Positions 1 through 7,861 of a stretch of DNA of 64,000 nucleotides are shown piece by piece. The number at the start of each line of letters is the position of its first letter. Within the stretch, counting starts at the first letter, position 1. The translations under genes and the position numbers were made by a program. The notes beneath the pieces are model-generated. The model made no database searches. It saw only the letters and a program-made list of their open reading frames with translations, and was not told the DNA's origin. The stretch is from Candidatus Scybalocola faecipullorum (GTDB taxonomy: Bacteria > Bacillota > Clostridia > Lachnospirales > Lachnospiraceae): the NCBI GenBank assembly GCA_018716485.1, contig DVJY01000065.1:25653-89652 (forward strand), read 5' to 3'.

Positions 1-1481
1 TCGCTGATGACTCACAGCAAAGGCTGGCTGCGCAGGCAGCAGTGCAGGCTTTCGGAGTGAAGATGAATGTGCCGGAATTTTTGAGAAAAGTATCTTTGAA
101 AAAATCGGGACATGCAGTGGAGGACGAAAATGGTTTTGAAGAGGCCTGCAGGGCTTACTGCAGGCGTTTAAGAGAAGAAGGCCTGATGGATTTTGATGAT
201 CTGCTGCTTGAGGCGATCGCATATGCCGAAGAGGAAAGTCATGAGGGAGCATGGGAAAAATCATTTGAATTTTTACTTATTGATGAATTTCAGGATATCA
301 GTCCTTTGGAATACCGGCTGATCCGCCTTTGGAGCCGGCACGGCAAAGAACTGTTTGTCATCGGCGATCCGGATCAGGCTATTTACGGCTTCCGTGGAGC
401 CGATGCCAAATGTTTTGAACGGATAGAAAATGATTTTGAAACGACAAAAATTGTTCATCTGACACAAAATTACCGCAGCGCATCCCATATAATTGATGCT
501 GCGACAGCGCTGATCAGTCATAATCCGGGCGGGGCGCGTATACTCTGCGCAGCAGGAAATTTTGATACAGAGATGCAGCAGCAGGAAGTGCGTATGGTTC
601 ACGCAAAGACACCGATGTCGGAGGCGATTTTCATTGCAAAGGAAATTAACCATCTGGTCGGCGGCATTGGCATGTTGGAAGCTCACGCACTTTCAGGCAG
701 TGACAGCCGCGTGAGAGGATTTGATGATATTGCCGTACTGTATCGGACACACCGTCAGGCGCAGCTTTTGGAAAAGTGTCTGGCAAAAGAGGGTATCCCT
801 TATGTGGTCGCCGGCAGGGAAGATTTTCTGACGGCGCCTTCGGTCAGTGCAAGTTTAAGTTTCTTTAAATGTCTTGCGGACCGGCAAAATGAAACTCTGC
901 GCAGACAGTGCCTGAGCGGGCTTTGGCAGATGGAGGACAATCCGATTTCACAGCAGGTGCTGGACTCGGCACTCCAGAAGTTTGGTACGGCCTTTCAAAA
1001 GAAAAAGCCGGCCCAGTTTATGGCGCTGTGGATCAAAGAAATGCATTTTGAAAATGATGAAGCGATGGTCAGATTGTCTGAAATGATGGTATTTTACAAA
1101 AATATGAAAGAGTTTCTTGAAGCAGTGATGATGGGCATAGAGAGCGATCTGAAGCGGTGCGGCGGGAAAAACTATACGTCGGGCGCAGTGACTTTGATGA
1201 CGCTGCACGGAGCCAAAGGATTGGAGTTTAATACGGTGTTTATCAGCGGCTTTGAAGAAGGAAAAATACCTTTTGAAAGCAGCAGCCATGCAGCGGATAT
1301 AGAGGAAGAGCGGCGGCTTTTATATGTGGGCATGACTCGGGCAAAAGAGATGCTCATAATGACCGGTTCGGGAAACACGTCAGTTTTCGAGAAGGAACTT
1401 GACGGTCATGTTGTCCGGGAGGAAGCACACAAGTCAAAAACAGCAGATGAACAGTGGCAGCAGATGCGTCTGCCTTTTTAA
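1..1481 (+). CDS. UvrD/Rep-family ATP-dependent DNA helicase (5' truncated by window edge)
   Basis: This is a superfamily 1A helicase of the UvrD/PcrA/Rep type, which unwinds DNA using ATP in repair or recombination. The reading frame is open to the left edge (phase starts at base 3), so the true start and the Walker A motif lie outside; 492 residues are visible. The later helicase motifs are all present: II (LLIDEFQD), III (GDPDQAIYGFRG), IV (QNYRS), V (TLHGAKGLEF) and VI (EERRLLYVGMTRAKE). A GTG at 42 could be misread as a start but lies mid-domain. The C-terminus lacks the long tail of PcrA and ends soon after motif VI. The glycosylase at 1491 follows after 9 bases, so the two are probably co-transcribed repair genes. 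Which UvrD subgroup it belongs to cannot be decided from this fragment. Confidence 0.92.
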   Translation, partial: ADDSQQRLAAQAAVQAFGVKMNVPEFLRKVSLKKSGHAVEDENGFEEACRAYCRRLREEGLMDFDDLLLEAIAYAEEESHEGAWEKSFEFLLIDEFQDISPLEYRLIRLWSRHGKELFVIGDPDQAIYGFRGADAKCFERIENDFETTKIVHLTQNYRSASHIIDAATALISHNPGGARILCAAGNFDTEMQQQEVRMVHAKTPMSEAIFIAKEINHLVGGIGMLEAHALSGSDSRVRGFDDIAVLYRTHRQAQLLEKCLAKEGIPYVVAGREDFLTAPSVSASLSFFKCLADRQNETLRRQCLSGLWQMEDNPISQQVLDSALQKFGTAFQKKKPAQFMALWIKEMHFENDEAMVRLSEMMVFYKNMKEFLEAVMMGIESDLKRCGGKNYTSGAVTLMTLHGAKGLEFNTVFISGFEEGKIPFESSSHAADIEEERRLLYVGMTRAKEMLIMTGSGNTSVFEKELDGHVVREEAHKSKTADEQWQQMRLPF

Positions 1482-1490
1482 AGGAGAAAT

Positions 1491-2342
1491 ATGATTCATA
1501 TTCATAATAAAAATTTTAATCTCGCCCAAATTATGGATTCAGGTCAATGCTTCAGAATGAACCAAGTGAAGCCGGAGGTGTATGATATTTACGCTTCTGA
1601 CAGATATGTGCGCATCAGGAAAGATTCAGAAGGATATATGCTGGATTGTGATCAGTCGGCATTTGACCGGTTTTGGAAAAATTATTTTGATCTGGAGACG
1701 GATTACGCCAGTTATATCCAGGCCATTGATCCGGAAGATACATATTTGTCCGCGGCGGCTGCTTATGGCAGCGGCATACGGATTCTCAGACAGGATTTGT
1801 GGGAAATGATCATTACCTTTTTAATTTCACAGCAAAATAATATTGTGAGAATACGGGGCTGTATTCAGCGGTTATGTGAGCATTACGGCGCATTGTGCAC
1901 CGACAGTTCGGGCAGTGTCTATAGAGCATTTCCGACGCCGGAGGCGCTGGCAGGCGCCGGTGAAGATGCCCTTCGGACACTGCGGCTGGGATATCGCAGC
2001 AAATACATTGATAAAACGGCCAAGGCAGTAACTTCGGGCGCCTTTGACATGGCGGCGGTCAGCCGCCTGCCTTACAAAGAAGCAAGACAGGCGCTGATTG
2101 GTCTGTGCGGTGTGGGAGAAAAAGTCGCAGACTGTATATGTCTGTTCGGCCTGCATCATATGGAAGCATTTCCGGTAGATACCCATATTAGGAAAGTGCT
2201 TTCCAAGCAGTATAACGGCAGTTTTAAAGCCGACCGGTATCAAGGGTTTCAGGGGCTGATCCAGCAGTACATATTTTATTATGACCTTAAGGGGCTGTCG
2301 TACGGGATTTCTGATGCCATTTCAGTAAAAGCGCCGAGTTGA
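1491..2342 (+). CDS. OGG-type DNA glycosylase (HhH-GPD family, 8-oxoguanine repair)
   Basis: A 283-residue base-excision repair glycosylase/AP lyase resembling 8-oxoguanine DNA glycosylase. The N-terminal OGG_N-like part contains SGQCFRM. The HhH-GPD core has the hairpin LCGVGEKVADCICLFGL followed by AFPVDTHI. In OGG1 the Lys in this hairpin is the Schiff-base nucleophile and the Asp of PVD is the catalytic acid; both are kept here. SQQNNIVRIR matches the family's helix upstream of the hairpin. The start ATG has a clear AAGGAGAA ribosome site and lies 9 bases after the helicase. The last 56 bases overlap the convergent metal ATPase gene, so the two mRNAs have complementary 3' ends. Confident as an OGG-like glycosylase; the exact lesion is inferred from the family. 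Confidence 0.88.
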   Translation: MIHIHNKNFNLAQIMDSGQCFRMNQVKPEVYDIYASDRYVRIRKDSEGYMLDCDQSAFDRFWKNYFDLETDYASYIQAIDPEDTYLSAAAAYGSGIRILRQDLWEMIITFLISQQNNIVRIRGCIQRLCEHYGALCTDSSGSVYRAFPTPEALAGAGEDALRTLRLGYRSKYIDKTAKAVTSGAFDMAAVSRLPYKEARQALIGLCGVGEKVADCICLFGLHHMEAFPVDTHIRKVLSKQYNGSFKADRYQGFQGLIQQYIFYYDLKGLSYGISDAISVKAPS

Positions 2343-4173
2343 TAATAACAAGGACTGAACCTGCATTATGAACAAGGGCGCCCACCACAGGGTTCAGTAT
2401 GCCGGTGATGGCCAAAATAATGGCTGCGAAATTCAGAGCCATAGAAAATGTAAGATTGCATTTGATGGTCAGCATCATCCGTCTGGACAGCATCAGTAAA
2501 TGAGGAAGTTCTTTAATATCATCATTAATCAGTGCGATATCAGCGGCATCCAAAGCGATGTCGCTGCCTGCGCCGCCCATAGCAATGCCGGTGCAGGCTT
2601 TTTTTAGTGCCGGCGCGTCATTGATACCGTCGCCGATCATACATACGAGACGGCCGGACCGTTGATTTTCATCAATAAAAGTCAGCTTGTCTTCGGGCAG
2701 ACATTCGGATTTATAGTGTGTCATATGAAGCTGTCCGGCAATATGTGCCGCCGCATTTTCACTGTCGCCGGTCAGAAGGACGGGCTGTGCGCCTGCAGCA
2801 CTGATATTGGCAATGACATCAGCGGCATTTTTCCGCAGTGTATCGGCCAGTACGATAAATCCGGCCGGCTGTTTGTCAATGCTGATGTAAATGACAGTAC
2901 ATCCTTCCTGTAAATAACGATCAGCGGACTGACGTATACAACTGTCAGGCACTGCGGCAGTTTCGGCCATAAATGAGAGGTTTCCGGCAGCAATGTCCCG
3001 GCAGCCGACGACGGCGGAAACACCACGGCCGGGCAGCATTTTAAAGGATTGAGGCTGATCGGGCTGCCTGCCTGTTTTGGCCTGAAAACAGCGGACGATG
3101 GCCTTGCCCAGCGGGTGTTCGGAGCGCAGTTCGGCAGAAGCGGCAAAAGCGTAGAGATCATCTTCAGAAACTGTACGGTCAAAGCTGCATACAGCAGTTA
3201 CCTGAGGTGTGCCGTAAGTCAGTGTGCCTGTTTTGTCAAAAGTGACGACAGACACTTTTGAAAGACGCTCAAGGGCATCCCCTTCTTTGACGAGAAAGCC
3301 GTGCTTTGTGGCATTGCCGATGGCGGCCATGATGGCTGTGGGGGTGGCAAGGACGAGGGCGCATGGGCAAAATACGACAAGGATGGTCACAGCGCGGATA
3401 ATTTCACCGCTGATGAGCCATGTCAGTGCGGCTGCAGATAAAGCGATGACGACAATCCATGTGGCCCAGCGGTCGGCAATGCCTACAATTTTTGCTTTGC
3501 CGGCGTCGGCGGATTGTACAAGACGGATCATGCGCTGAATGGCGCTGTCCTCGCCCACTTTTGAAGCTTTCATATCAAAAGTTCCAAATTGATTGACTGT
3601 ACCGCTGGAAACATCATCTCCGGCGCTTTTATCGACCGGCAGAGATTCCCCTGTCATAACTGCCTGATTGACAGCGGTTTCGCCTGAAAGAATAATACCG
3701 TCCACAGGAATTGTTTCGCCCGGAAGGACGCGGAGCACATCGCCGACCAAAACATCATCAGCATGGATGATTTCTTCCTGATTACCGGAAATCCTCCGTG
3801 CAGTCCGCGGTGTCAGATGGACAAGTCTTTCAATGCCGGCCCGGGCTTTGGATACAGTAAGATCCTCCAGAAGAGCGCCCAGCTGCATGATCAGGGCGAT
3901 TTCGCCTGCGGCAAAATCTTCGCCGATAATCACAGAAGCGATCAGGGCAATGGAGACGAGCACATCAGCTTTAATGTCGAAAGCAGTGATAAGGCCGATA
4001 AACGCTTCAAGAATAATGGGGATACCGCATAAGATAATAGCGATCCATGCAGCATTGAAAGGAAGTTTAGGAAAGCCGGTAAGGCTGACAAGAAGCGCTG
4101 CGCCCGAAATGATAAGAAAAATAATATCCCGCCGGGTGCCGCCGAAATCTAAAAGTTGTTCAAGCCGTTTCAT
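2287..4173 (-). CDS. Heavy-metal-translocating P1B-type ATPase
   Basis: A 628-residue metal efflux ATPase of the inner membrane. It has the TGES actuator motif, the transmembrane CPC motif (VVFCPCALVLATPTA), the phosphorylation site DKTGTLTYG, the HP locus (SEHPLGKAI) and the hinge GDGINDAPAL. It lacks an N-terminal heavy-metal-associated domain and starts directly with membrane helices. The CPC-x6-P pattern resembles copper pumps more than the zinc type (CPC-x4-SxP). The last two helices (TFSMALNFAAI, HNAGSVLVIINS) lack the copper-type YN pair, so the substrate is left open. An AGGAGGT ribosome site precedes the start. It lies directly downstream of a CsoR-family repressor and has an operator-filled promoter, so metal-induced efflux is a fair inference. 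Its 3' end overlaps the glycosylase gene by 56 bases. Confidence 0.93.
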   Translation of the reverse strand: MKRLEQLLDFGGTRRDIIFLIISGAALLVSLTGFPKLPFNAAWIAIILCGIPIILEAFIGLITAFDIKADVLVSIALIASVIIGEDFAAGEIALIMQLGALLEDLTVSKARAGIERLVHLTPRTARRISGNQEEIIHADDVLVGDVLRVLPGETIPVDGIILSGETAVNQAVMTGESLPVDKSAGDDVSSGTVNQFGTFDMKASKVGEDSAIQRMIRLVQSADAGKAKIVGIADRWATWIVVIALSAAALTWLISGEIIRAVTILVVFCPCALVLATPTAIMAAIGNATKHGFLVKEGDALERLSKVSVVTFDKTGTLTYGTPQVTAVCSFDRTVSEDDLYAFAASAELRSEHPLGKAIVRCFQAKTGRQPDQPQSFKMLPGRGVSAVVGCRDIAAGNLSFMAETAAVPDSCIRQSADRYLQEGCTVIYISIDKQPAGFIVLADTLRKNAADVIANISAAGAQPVLLTGDSENAAAHIAGQLHMTHYKSECLPEDKLTFIDENQRSGRLVCMIGDGINDAPALKKACTGIAMGGAGSDIALDAADIALINDDIKELPHLLMLSRRMMLTIKCNLTFSMALNFAAIILAITGILNPVVGALVHNAGSVLVIINSALLLKWHQKSRTTAP

Positions 4174-4198
4174 AAAGATACCTCCTGAATAAATACAT

Positions 4199-4214
4199 AT
4201 ACCTGTATGGGTAT
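4199..4214. promoter_or_regulatory. Second, imperfect CsoR-like operator half-palindrome
   Basis: The 16-base element ATACCTGTATGGGTAT has dyad symmetry in its outer five bases on each side (ATACC/GGTAT). It lies between the ATPase promoter and its ribosome site, about 16 bases downstream of the perfect palindrome at 4231-4250. It resembles a weaker second repressor site; this is inference. Confidence 0.55.
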
Positions 4215-4229
4215 AATAAACTATAAAAA

Positions 4230-4258
4230 ATTATACCCATATGGGTATAATTTGTCAA
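4230..4258 (-). promoter_or_regulatory. Consensus sigma-A promoter with perfect palindromic operator in the spacer
   Basis: On the minus strand TTGACA (4253-4258), a 17-base spacer and TATAAT (4230-4235) form an exact consensus promoter for the metal ATPase. The interval 4231-4250 is a 20-bp perfect palindrome with half-sites TTATACCCAT/ATGGGTATAA, covering the spacer and most of the -10. TACCC/GGGTA half-sites are known for CsoR-family operators, and the csoR-like gene is just upstream. Repressor binding here would directly block RNA polymerase. Confidence 0.88.
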
Positions 4259-4265
4259 GACAGGA

Positions 4266-4541
4266 TTATTTCATATTGGCAAAACGTTCCACAGCCTTTG
4301 TGAAATTGGCTATTGTCTGATCGGCGTCGCCATGTTCGATGCCGTCTCTGACACAGTGCTGGATATGGCCTTCAAGCACAATCTGACCCGCTTTATGAAG
4401 AGCGGATTTTGCGGCATTGATCTGGGAGAGGATATCTTCGCACGGGACATCTTCATCAATCATACGGTCAATGGCCTGAACCTGTCCGATAATTTTTTTT
4501 AATCGGCGATGCAAGTTCGCCGAATCCATACATTGTCTCAT
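4266..4541 (-). CDS. CsoR/RcnR/FrmR-family metal-sensing repressor
   Basis: A 91-residue all-helical DNA-binding protein of the CsoR family (DUF156). Cys34, His59 and Cys63 (VPCEDIL; EGHIQHC) match in order and spacing the Cys36/His61/Cys65 copper ligands of CsoR, shifted by two residues. The N-terminal helix HRRLKKIIGQVQAIDRMI is typical. I chose the ATG at 4541 because AAGGAG lies 9 bases upstream; the in-frame GTG at 4562 overlaps that ribosome site. It lies 92 bases upstream of the P-type ATPase on the same strand and probably represses it through the palindrome at 4231-4250. The ligand set favours Cu(I), but persulfide-sensing relatives share the two cysteines, so the inducer is inferred. 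Confidence 0.9.
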   Translation of the reverse strand: MRQCMDSANLHRRLKKIIGQVQAIDRMIDEDVPCEDILSQINAAKSALHKAGQIVLEGHIQHCVRDGIEHGDADQTIANFTKAVERFANMK

Positions 4542-4579
4542 AAGCACCATCTCCTTCTTCACAGTGTATTATTGGAAAT

Positions 4580-4608
4580 ATTATGGGATAAAAAAATTTT
4601 TTTGTCAA
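4580..4608 (-). promoter_or_regulatory. Promoter of the csoR-like gene
   Basis: Minus-strand TTGACA (4603-4608), a 17-base spacer and CATAAT (4580-4585) precede the repressor gene. No TACCC/GGGTA palindrome is seen here, so the repressor may be expressed constitutively, unlike the ATPase. Confidence 0.7.
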
Positions 4609-4755
4609 GCGTGCCATTTGCCGGGGCGGCGGAGGAAAAGCCTGCGGAATGGTCGAATATTGTAAAATTTTAAGGAAAAATTATAAAACCTTAATAAATA
4701 AATAATATACATCATGTATTGTGAATAGTGGCAAGATAGAAAGGGGCTGTGCAGT

Positions 4756-6060
4756 ATGAAATTTTCGGGTTACGAGTTGATGTGGCTGTTTTTTATATAC
4801 TCATTTTTCGGATGGGTTATCGAAACTGTGGCCGGTTCTGTGAAGAAAAAACGATTTATCAATAAAGGTTTTTTTACCGGACCGTTTTGTTTTATTTACG
4901 GATTTGCCGCTGTATTGATGGCGGTGACGCTGTGGGAACTTCAGGATCAGTGGTTTTTTCTTTTTCTCGGATGCGCCATTCAGGCAACATTGATTGAGTG
5001 GCTGACCGGTCTTGTGCTGGAACGGGTCAGTCATCATAAATGGTGGGATTATTCCGGTAAAAAGTTTAATTTTGATGGATACATATGTCTGCAAAATTCT
5101 GTGCTTTGGGGAATTTTAGGTTTTACGGCCATGAAATTCGGCAATCATATTGCGTCGGCGGTCTATCATCTGATACCATCGGCGGCGGCGCATATGCTTA
5201 TGTGGGTGCTGGCGGCAGTGGCGGTTATCGATCTGACGACAGCGGTTGCAGCGCTGCTGCATATTCAAAAGGATATTCCTGCGGTCCGTCAGTGGAATCA
5301 TGCCGTTTCAAGGTGGACGTATGCCCTTGGCACATGGCTTGTTACTCACGTCAGCGGACGTCTTGTGAAAGCATATCCGGCTGCGGGACATAAGGCACAG
5401 AAAATGAACATCCGGAGCCATTTTGCTCAAGGATGTGGTTTTTATAAACTGTTCTGGATATTTATGATCGGTTCATTTCTCGGAGATATTGTGGAAACGG
5501 TGTTCTGCCGTCTGACAATGGGCTATTGGATGAGCAGGAGCAGCCTTGTATGGGGGCCGTTCAGTATTGTATGGGGACTGGCAATGGCGCTGGCTACAGC
5601 GCTGCTTTATAAAGACAGAGATAAGTCGGAAGTGCGGCTGTTTGTCATCGGCACGCTGCTGGGAGGCGCCTATGAATATATATGCAGTGTTTTTACGGAA
5701 GTTGTTTTCGGAAAGATTTTTTGGGATTATAGTAAATTTGCATTTAATCTGGGAGGCAGAGTGAATCTGCTGTATTGCTTTTTCTGGGGATTTGCCGCAG
5801 TGCTGTGGATAAAGTTGATCTATCCGGCGCTGTCGTGGCTGATTGAAAAAATTCCTGTCCGCACAGGAAAAATTGCTACATGGGTTATGGTGATTTTTAT
5901 GACGCTGAACATTGCAGTATCTATGATGGCTCTGATCAGATCTGACGGACGGGACAAAGGTATTGCGCCGCAAAATGCTTTGGAACAGATAATTGATGAG
6001 CATTTTGATGATGAACGCATGCAGAAAATTTATCCAAAAGCAAAACCGGCTGTAAATTAA
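4756..6060 (+). CDS. CmpB-like putative ABC transporter permease (PF06541-type membrane protein), tandem duplicated
   Basis: A 434-residue polytopic membrane protein resembling the family annotated as putative ABC transporter type IV (CmpB). The protein consists of two related halves. Half one (residues 8-125) has LFFIYSFFGWVIETV, GFFTGPFCFIYGF and WWDYSGKKFNFDG. Half two (residues 235-360) has LFWIFMIGSFLGDIVETV, LVWGPFSIVWGL and FWDYSKFAFNLGG. The order and spacing of the aromatic, GPF and WDYS motifs are the same in both. A basic, less hydrophobic segment around residues 180-230 separates them. The ribosome site is AAAGGGG. No ATPase or binding protein accompanies it, so a transport role is only a family label. 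Family assignment is fairly sure; function is unknown. Confidence 0.82.
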   Translation: MKFSGYELMWLFFIYSFFGWVIETVAGSVKKKRFINKGFFTGPFCFIYGFAAVLMAVTLWELQDQWFFLFLGCAIQATLIEWLTGLVLERVSHHKWWDYSGKKFNFDGYICLQNSVLWGILGFTAMKFGNHIASAVYHLIPSAAAHMLMWVLAAVAVIDLTTAVAALLHIQKDIPAVRQWNHAVSRWTYALGTWLVTHVSGRLVKAYPAAGHKAQKMNIRSHFAQGCGFYKLFWIFMIGSFLGDIVETVFCRLTMGYWMSRSSLVWGPFSIVWGLAMALATALLYKDRDKSEVRLFVIGTLLGGAYEYICSVFTEVVFGKIFWDYSKFAFNLGGRVNLLYCFFWGFAAVLWIKLIYPALSWLIEKIPVRTGKIATWVMVIFMTLNIAVSMMALIRSDGRDKGIAPQNALEQIIDEHFDDERMQKIYPKAKPAVN

Positions 6061-6073
6061 TTCAGAATACGGC

Positions 6074-6102
6074 TTGACAGCATTTTTTATTGTGAATACA
6101 AT
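6074..6102 (+). promoter_or_regulatory. Consensus promoter of the ABC-MarR-SulP operon
   Basis: TTGACA (6074-6079), a 17-base spacer and TACAAT (6097-6102). A TTG within the -35 box opens a longer frame for the downstream gene, but this is promoter DNA and not a start codon. Confidence 0.85.
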
Positions 6103-6120
6103 AATTGTATATACAACTAT
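6101..6120. promoter_or_regulatory. MarR-type palindromic operator
   Basis: A perfect 12-bp palindrome TTGTATATACAA (6105-6116), extended to 20 bp with one mismatched pair, directly follows the -10 box and covers the expected transcription start. TTGTA/TACAA half-sites are common for MarR-family regulators, and a marR-like gene is third in this operon. Autorepression is the likely reading. Confidence 0.72.
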
Positions 6121-6133
6121 TGGGGGTGCAATA

Positions 6134-7861
6134 ATGCTGCGACGGCTGTTTTCTTATATGCATCAATATAAAAAATATGCATTTCTTGCAATGTTCTGTA
6201 TTGCAGCAGAATCTGTTTTTGAGCTGATCGTGCCGCTTTTAATGGCCCGGCTTGTGGATGTCGGCGTTCAAAACGCCGATGAGTCTTATATCTATGTAAA
6301 AGGTGTGCAGATGCTGATATGTGCGGTGCTTGCGCTCGTTCTCGGCGCAGGAAGCGCCCGATTTGCCGCGCTGGCAGGACAGGGGCTTGGCGCGGAACTG
6401 AGAAAAGCAGAGTACGAGAAGCTTCAGGCATATTCTTTTGCGAATATTGATCATTTCCGCGTGTCATCACTGGTGACACGTCTGACCAGTGATGTCACAA
6501 ATATTCAAAATTCTGTATCAACAGGTATGCGGCCGTTCTGCAGAGGGCCGGTCATGCTTGTGTCAGCCACAGCGGTGGCTTTTTCAATCAACGGCAGGCT
6601 TGCTGTTGTTTTTCTGGTGGCTCTGCCGCTTCTGGCGGGGCTTTTGACAATCATTATCGTGAAAGTGCGTCCGCTGTATTCAAAAATGCAGACGGCAGTT
6701 GATGCGGTAAATCGCATTGTTCAGGAAAATCTGACGGCAATCCGCGTTGTAAAAGCATATGTGCGCGGCAACTATGAGGCTGATAAATTCGATAAGGTAA
6801 ATACAAATTTAAAGCAGCAGTCACAGCGCGCGTTTTCTTTGTCAGCGCTGAATATGCCGGCCATGCAGTTTGTTATGTACGGCACAATTCTTGCCCTTCT
6901 TTTATTCGGAGGGCGGCTGATCCGCAGCGGCGATATGCAGGTTGGAGAACTGACCGGTTTTTTAAGCTATGTACTTCAAATATTAAATTCCCTGATGATG
7001 ATTTCAAATGTATTTTTAATGATGACAAGATCTCTGGCGTCAGCTTCCAGAATTATGGAAGTGATTGATGAAAAAATCGATCTGACTGATGATGAGGCAA
7101 AAGATATTTCTGTCCGCCGGGGAGAAATTGAGTTTGATCACGTCTGGTTTAAATATCGGAAAGAGGCAAAGGAATATGTGCTTTCGGATGTCTCCTTTCA
7201 TATTAACGCCGGAGAAACAGTCGGTATTATCGGGCAGACCGGTTCGGCAAAAACAACACTTATACAGCTGATCCCAAGACTGTATGATGTCCAAAAGGGA
7301 GCAGTAAAAATTGACGGTGTACCGGTCAAATATTATCCGATGCGTCATTTAAGAGATGCCATCGCCGTTGTTCTTCAAAAAAATACCCTGTTTTCGGGGT
7401 CGCTTTTAGATAATCTGAAATGGGGCAGGGAAGATGCCTCGGATGAAGAAGTGAAGGAGGCATGCAGGATCGCATGTGTGGATGAATTTATAGGAAGGCT
7501 TCCCAACGGCTATAACACAGAGATGGGACAGGGAGGCGTTAATATTTCCGGAGGACAAAAACAGAGAATCTGCATCGCCAGAGCGATCCTGAAAAGGCCG
7601 AAAGTGTTAATTCTTGACGATTCCACAAGTGCGGTGGATACGGCGACAGAGGCGAAGATCCGGACGGCTCTCGCCCAAAAACTGCCTGAGATGACTAAGA
7701 TTATTATTGCCCAGAGGATATCCTCGGTCCGCCATGCCGACCAGATCATACTTTTGGATAACGGTACGATCAGTGAGATCGGAACCCATGAGACACTTCT
7801 GACACATAATAAAATCTATCAGGAAATATATGAATCTCAAAAAGAGGGGGCGCAGTTATAA
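6134..7861 (+). CDS. ABC exporter half-transporter, degenerate-site subunit (multidrug type)
   Basis: A 575-residue half-transporter: six membrane helices (residues 1-310), then one nucleotide-binding domain. It resembles the degenerate subunit of heterodimeric exporters such as BmrC/BmrD or TM287/288. The catalytic Glu after Walker B is Asp (VLILDDSTS) and the H-loop His is Gln (IIAQR), while the signature SGGQKQR is canonical. In addition, the P-loop reads GQTGSAKTT: Ala372 (GCA, 7247-7249) replaces the Gly before the catalytic Lys. That is unusual even for degenerate sites. The ATG at 6134 follows a TTGGGGGTG ribosome site and sits after the promoter at 6074-6102. Its stop overlaps the next start by one base, as expected for a coupled heterodimer. 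Substrate unknown; drug or lipid export is inferred. Confidence 0.93.
   Translation: MLRRLFSYMHQYKKYAFLAMFCIAAESVFELIVPLLMARLVDVGVQNADESYIYVKGVQMLICAVLALVLGAGSARFAALAGQGLGAELRKAEYEKLQAYSFANIDHFRVSSLVTRLTSDVTNIQNSVSTGMRPFCRGPVMLVSATAVAFSINGRLAVVFLVALPLLAGLLTIIIVKVRPLYSKMQTAVDAVNRIVQENLTAIRVVKAYVRGNYEADKFDKVNTNLKQQSQRAFSLSALNMPAMQFVMYGTILALLLFGGRLIRSGDMQVGELTGFLSYVLQILNSLMMISNVFLMMTRSLASASRIMEVIDEKIDLTDDEAKDISVRRGEIEFDHVWFKYRKEAKEYVLSDVSFHINAGETVGIIGQTGSAKTTLIQLIPRLYDVQKGAVKIDGVPVKYYPMRHLRDAIAVVLQKNTLFSGSLLDNLKWGREDASDEEVKEACRIACVDEFIGRLPNGYNTEMGQGGVNISGGQKQRICIARAILKRPKVLILDDSTSAVDTATEAKIRTALAQKLPEMTKIIIAQRISSVRHADQIILLDNGTISEIGTHETLLTHNKIYQEIYESQKEGAQL

Noticed and set aside
6074..6133. N-terminal extension of the first ABC exporter gene from a TTG
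   Set aside because: The TTG is the first part of a perfect -35 box and the region holds the promoter and operator.
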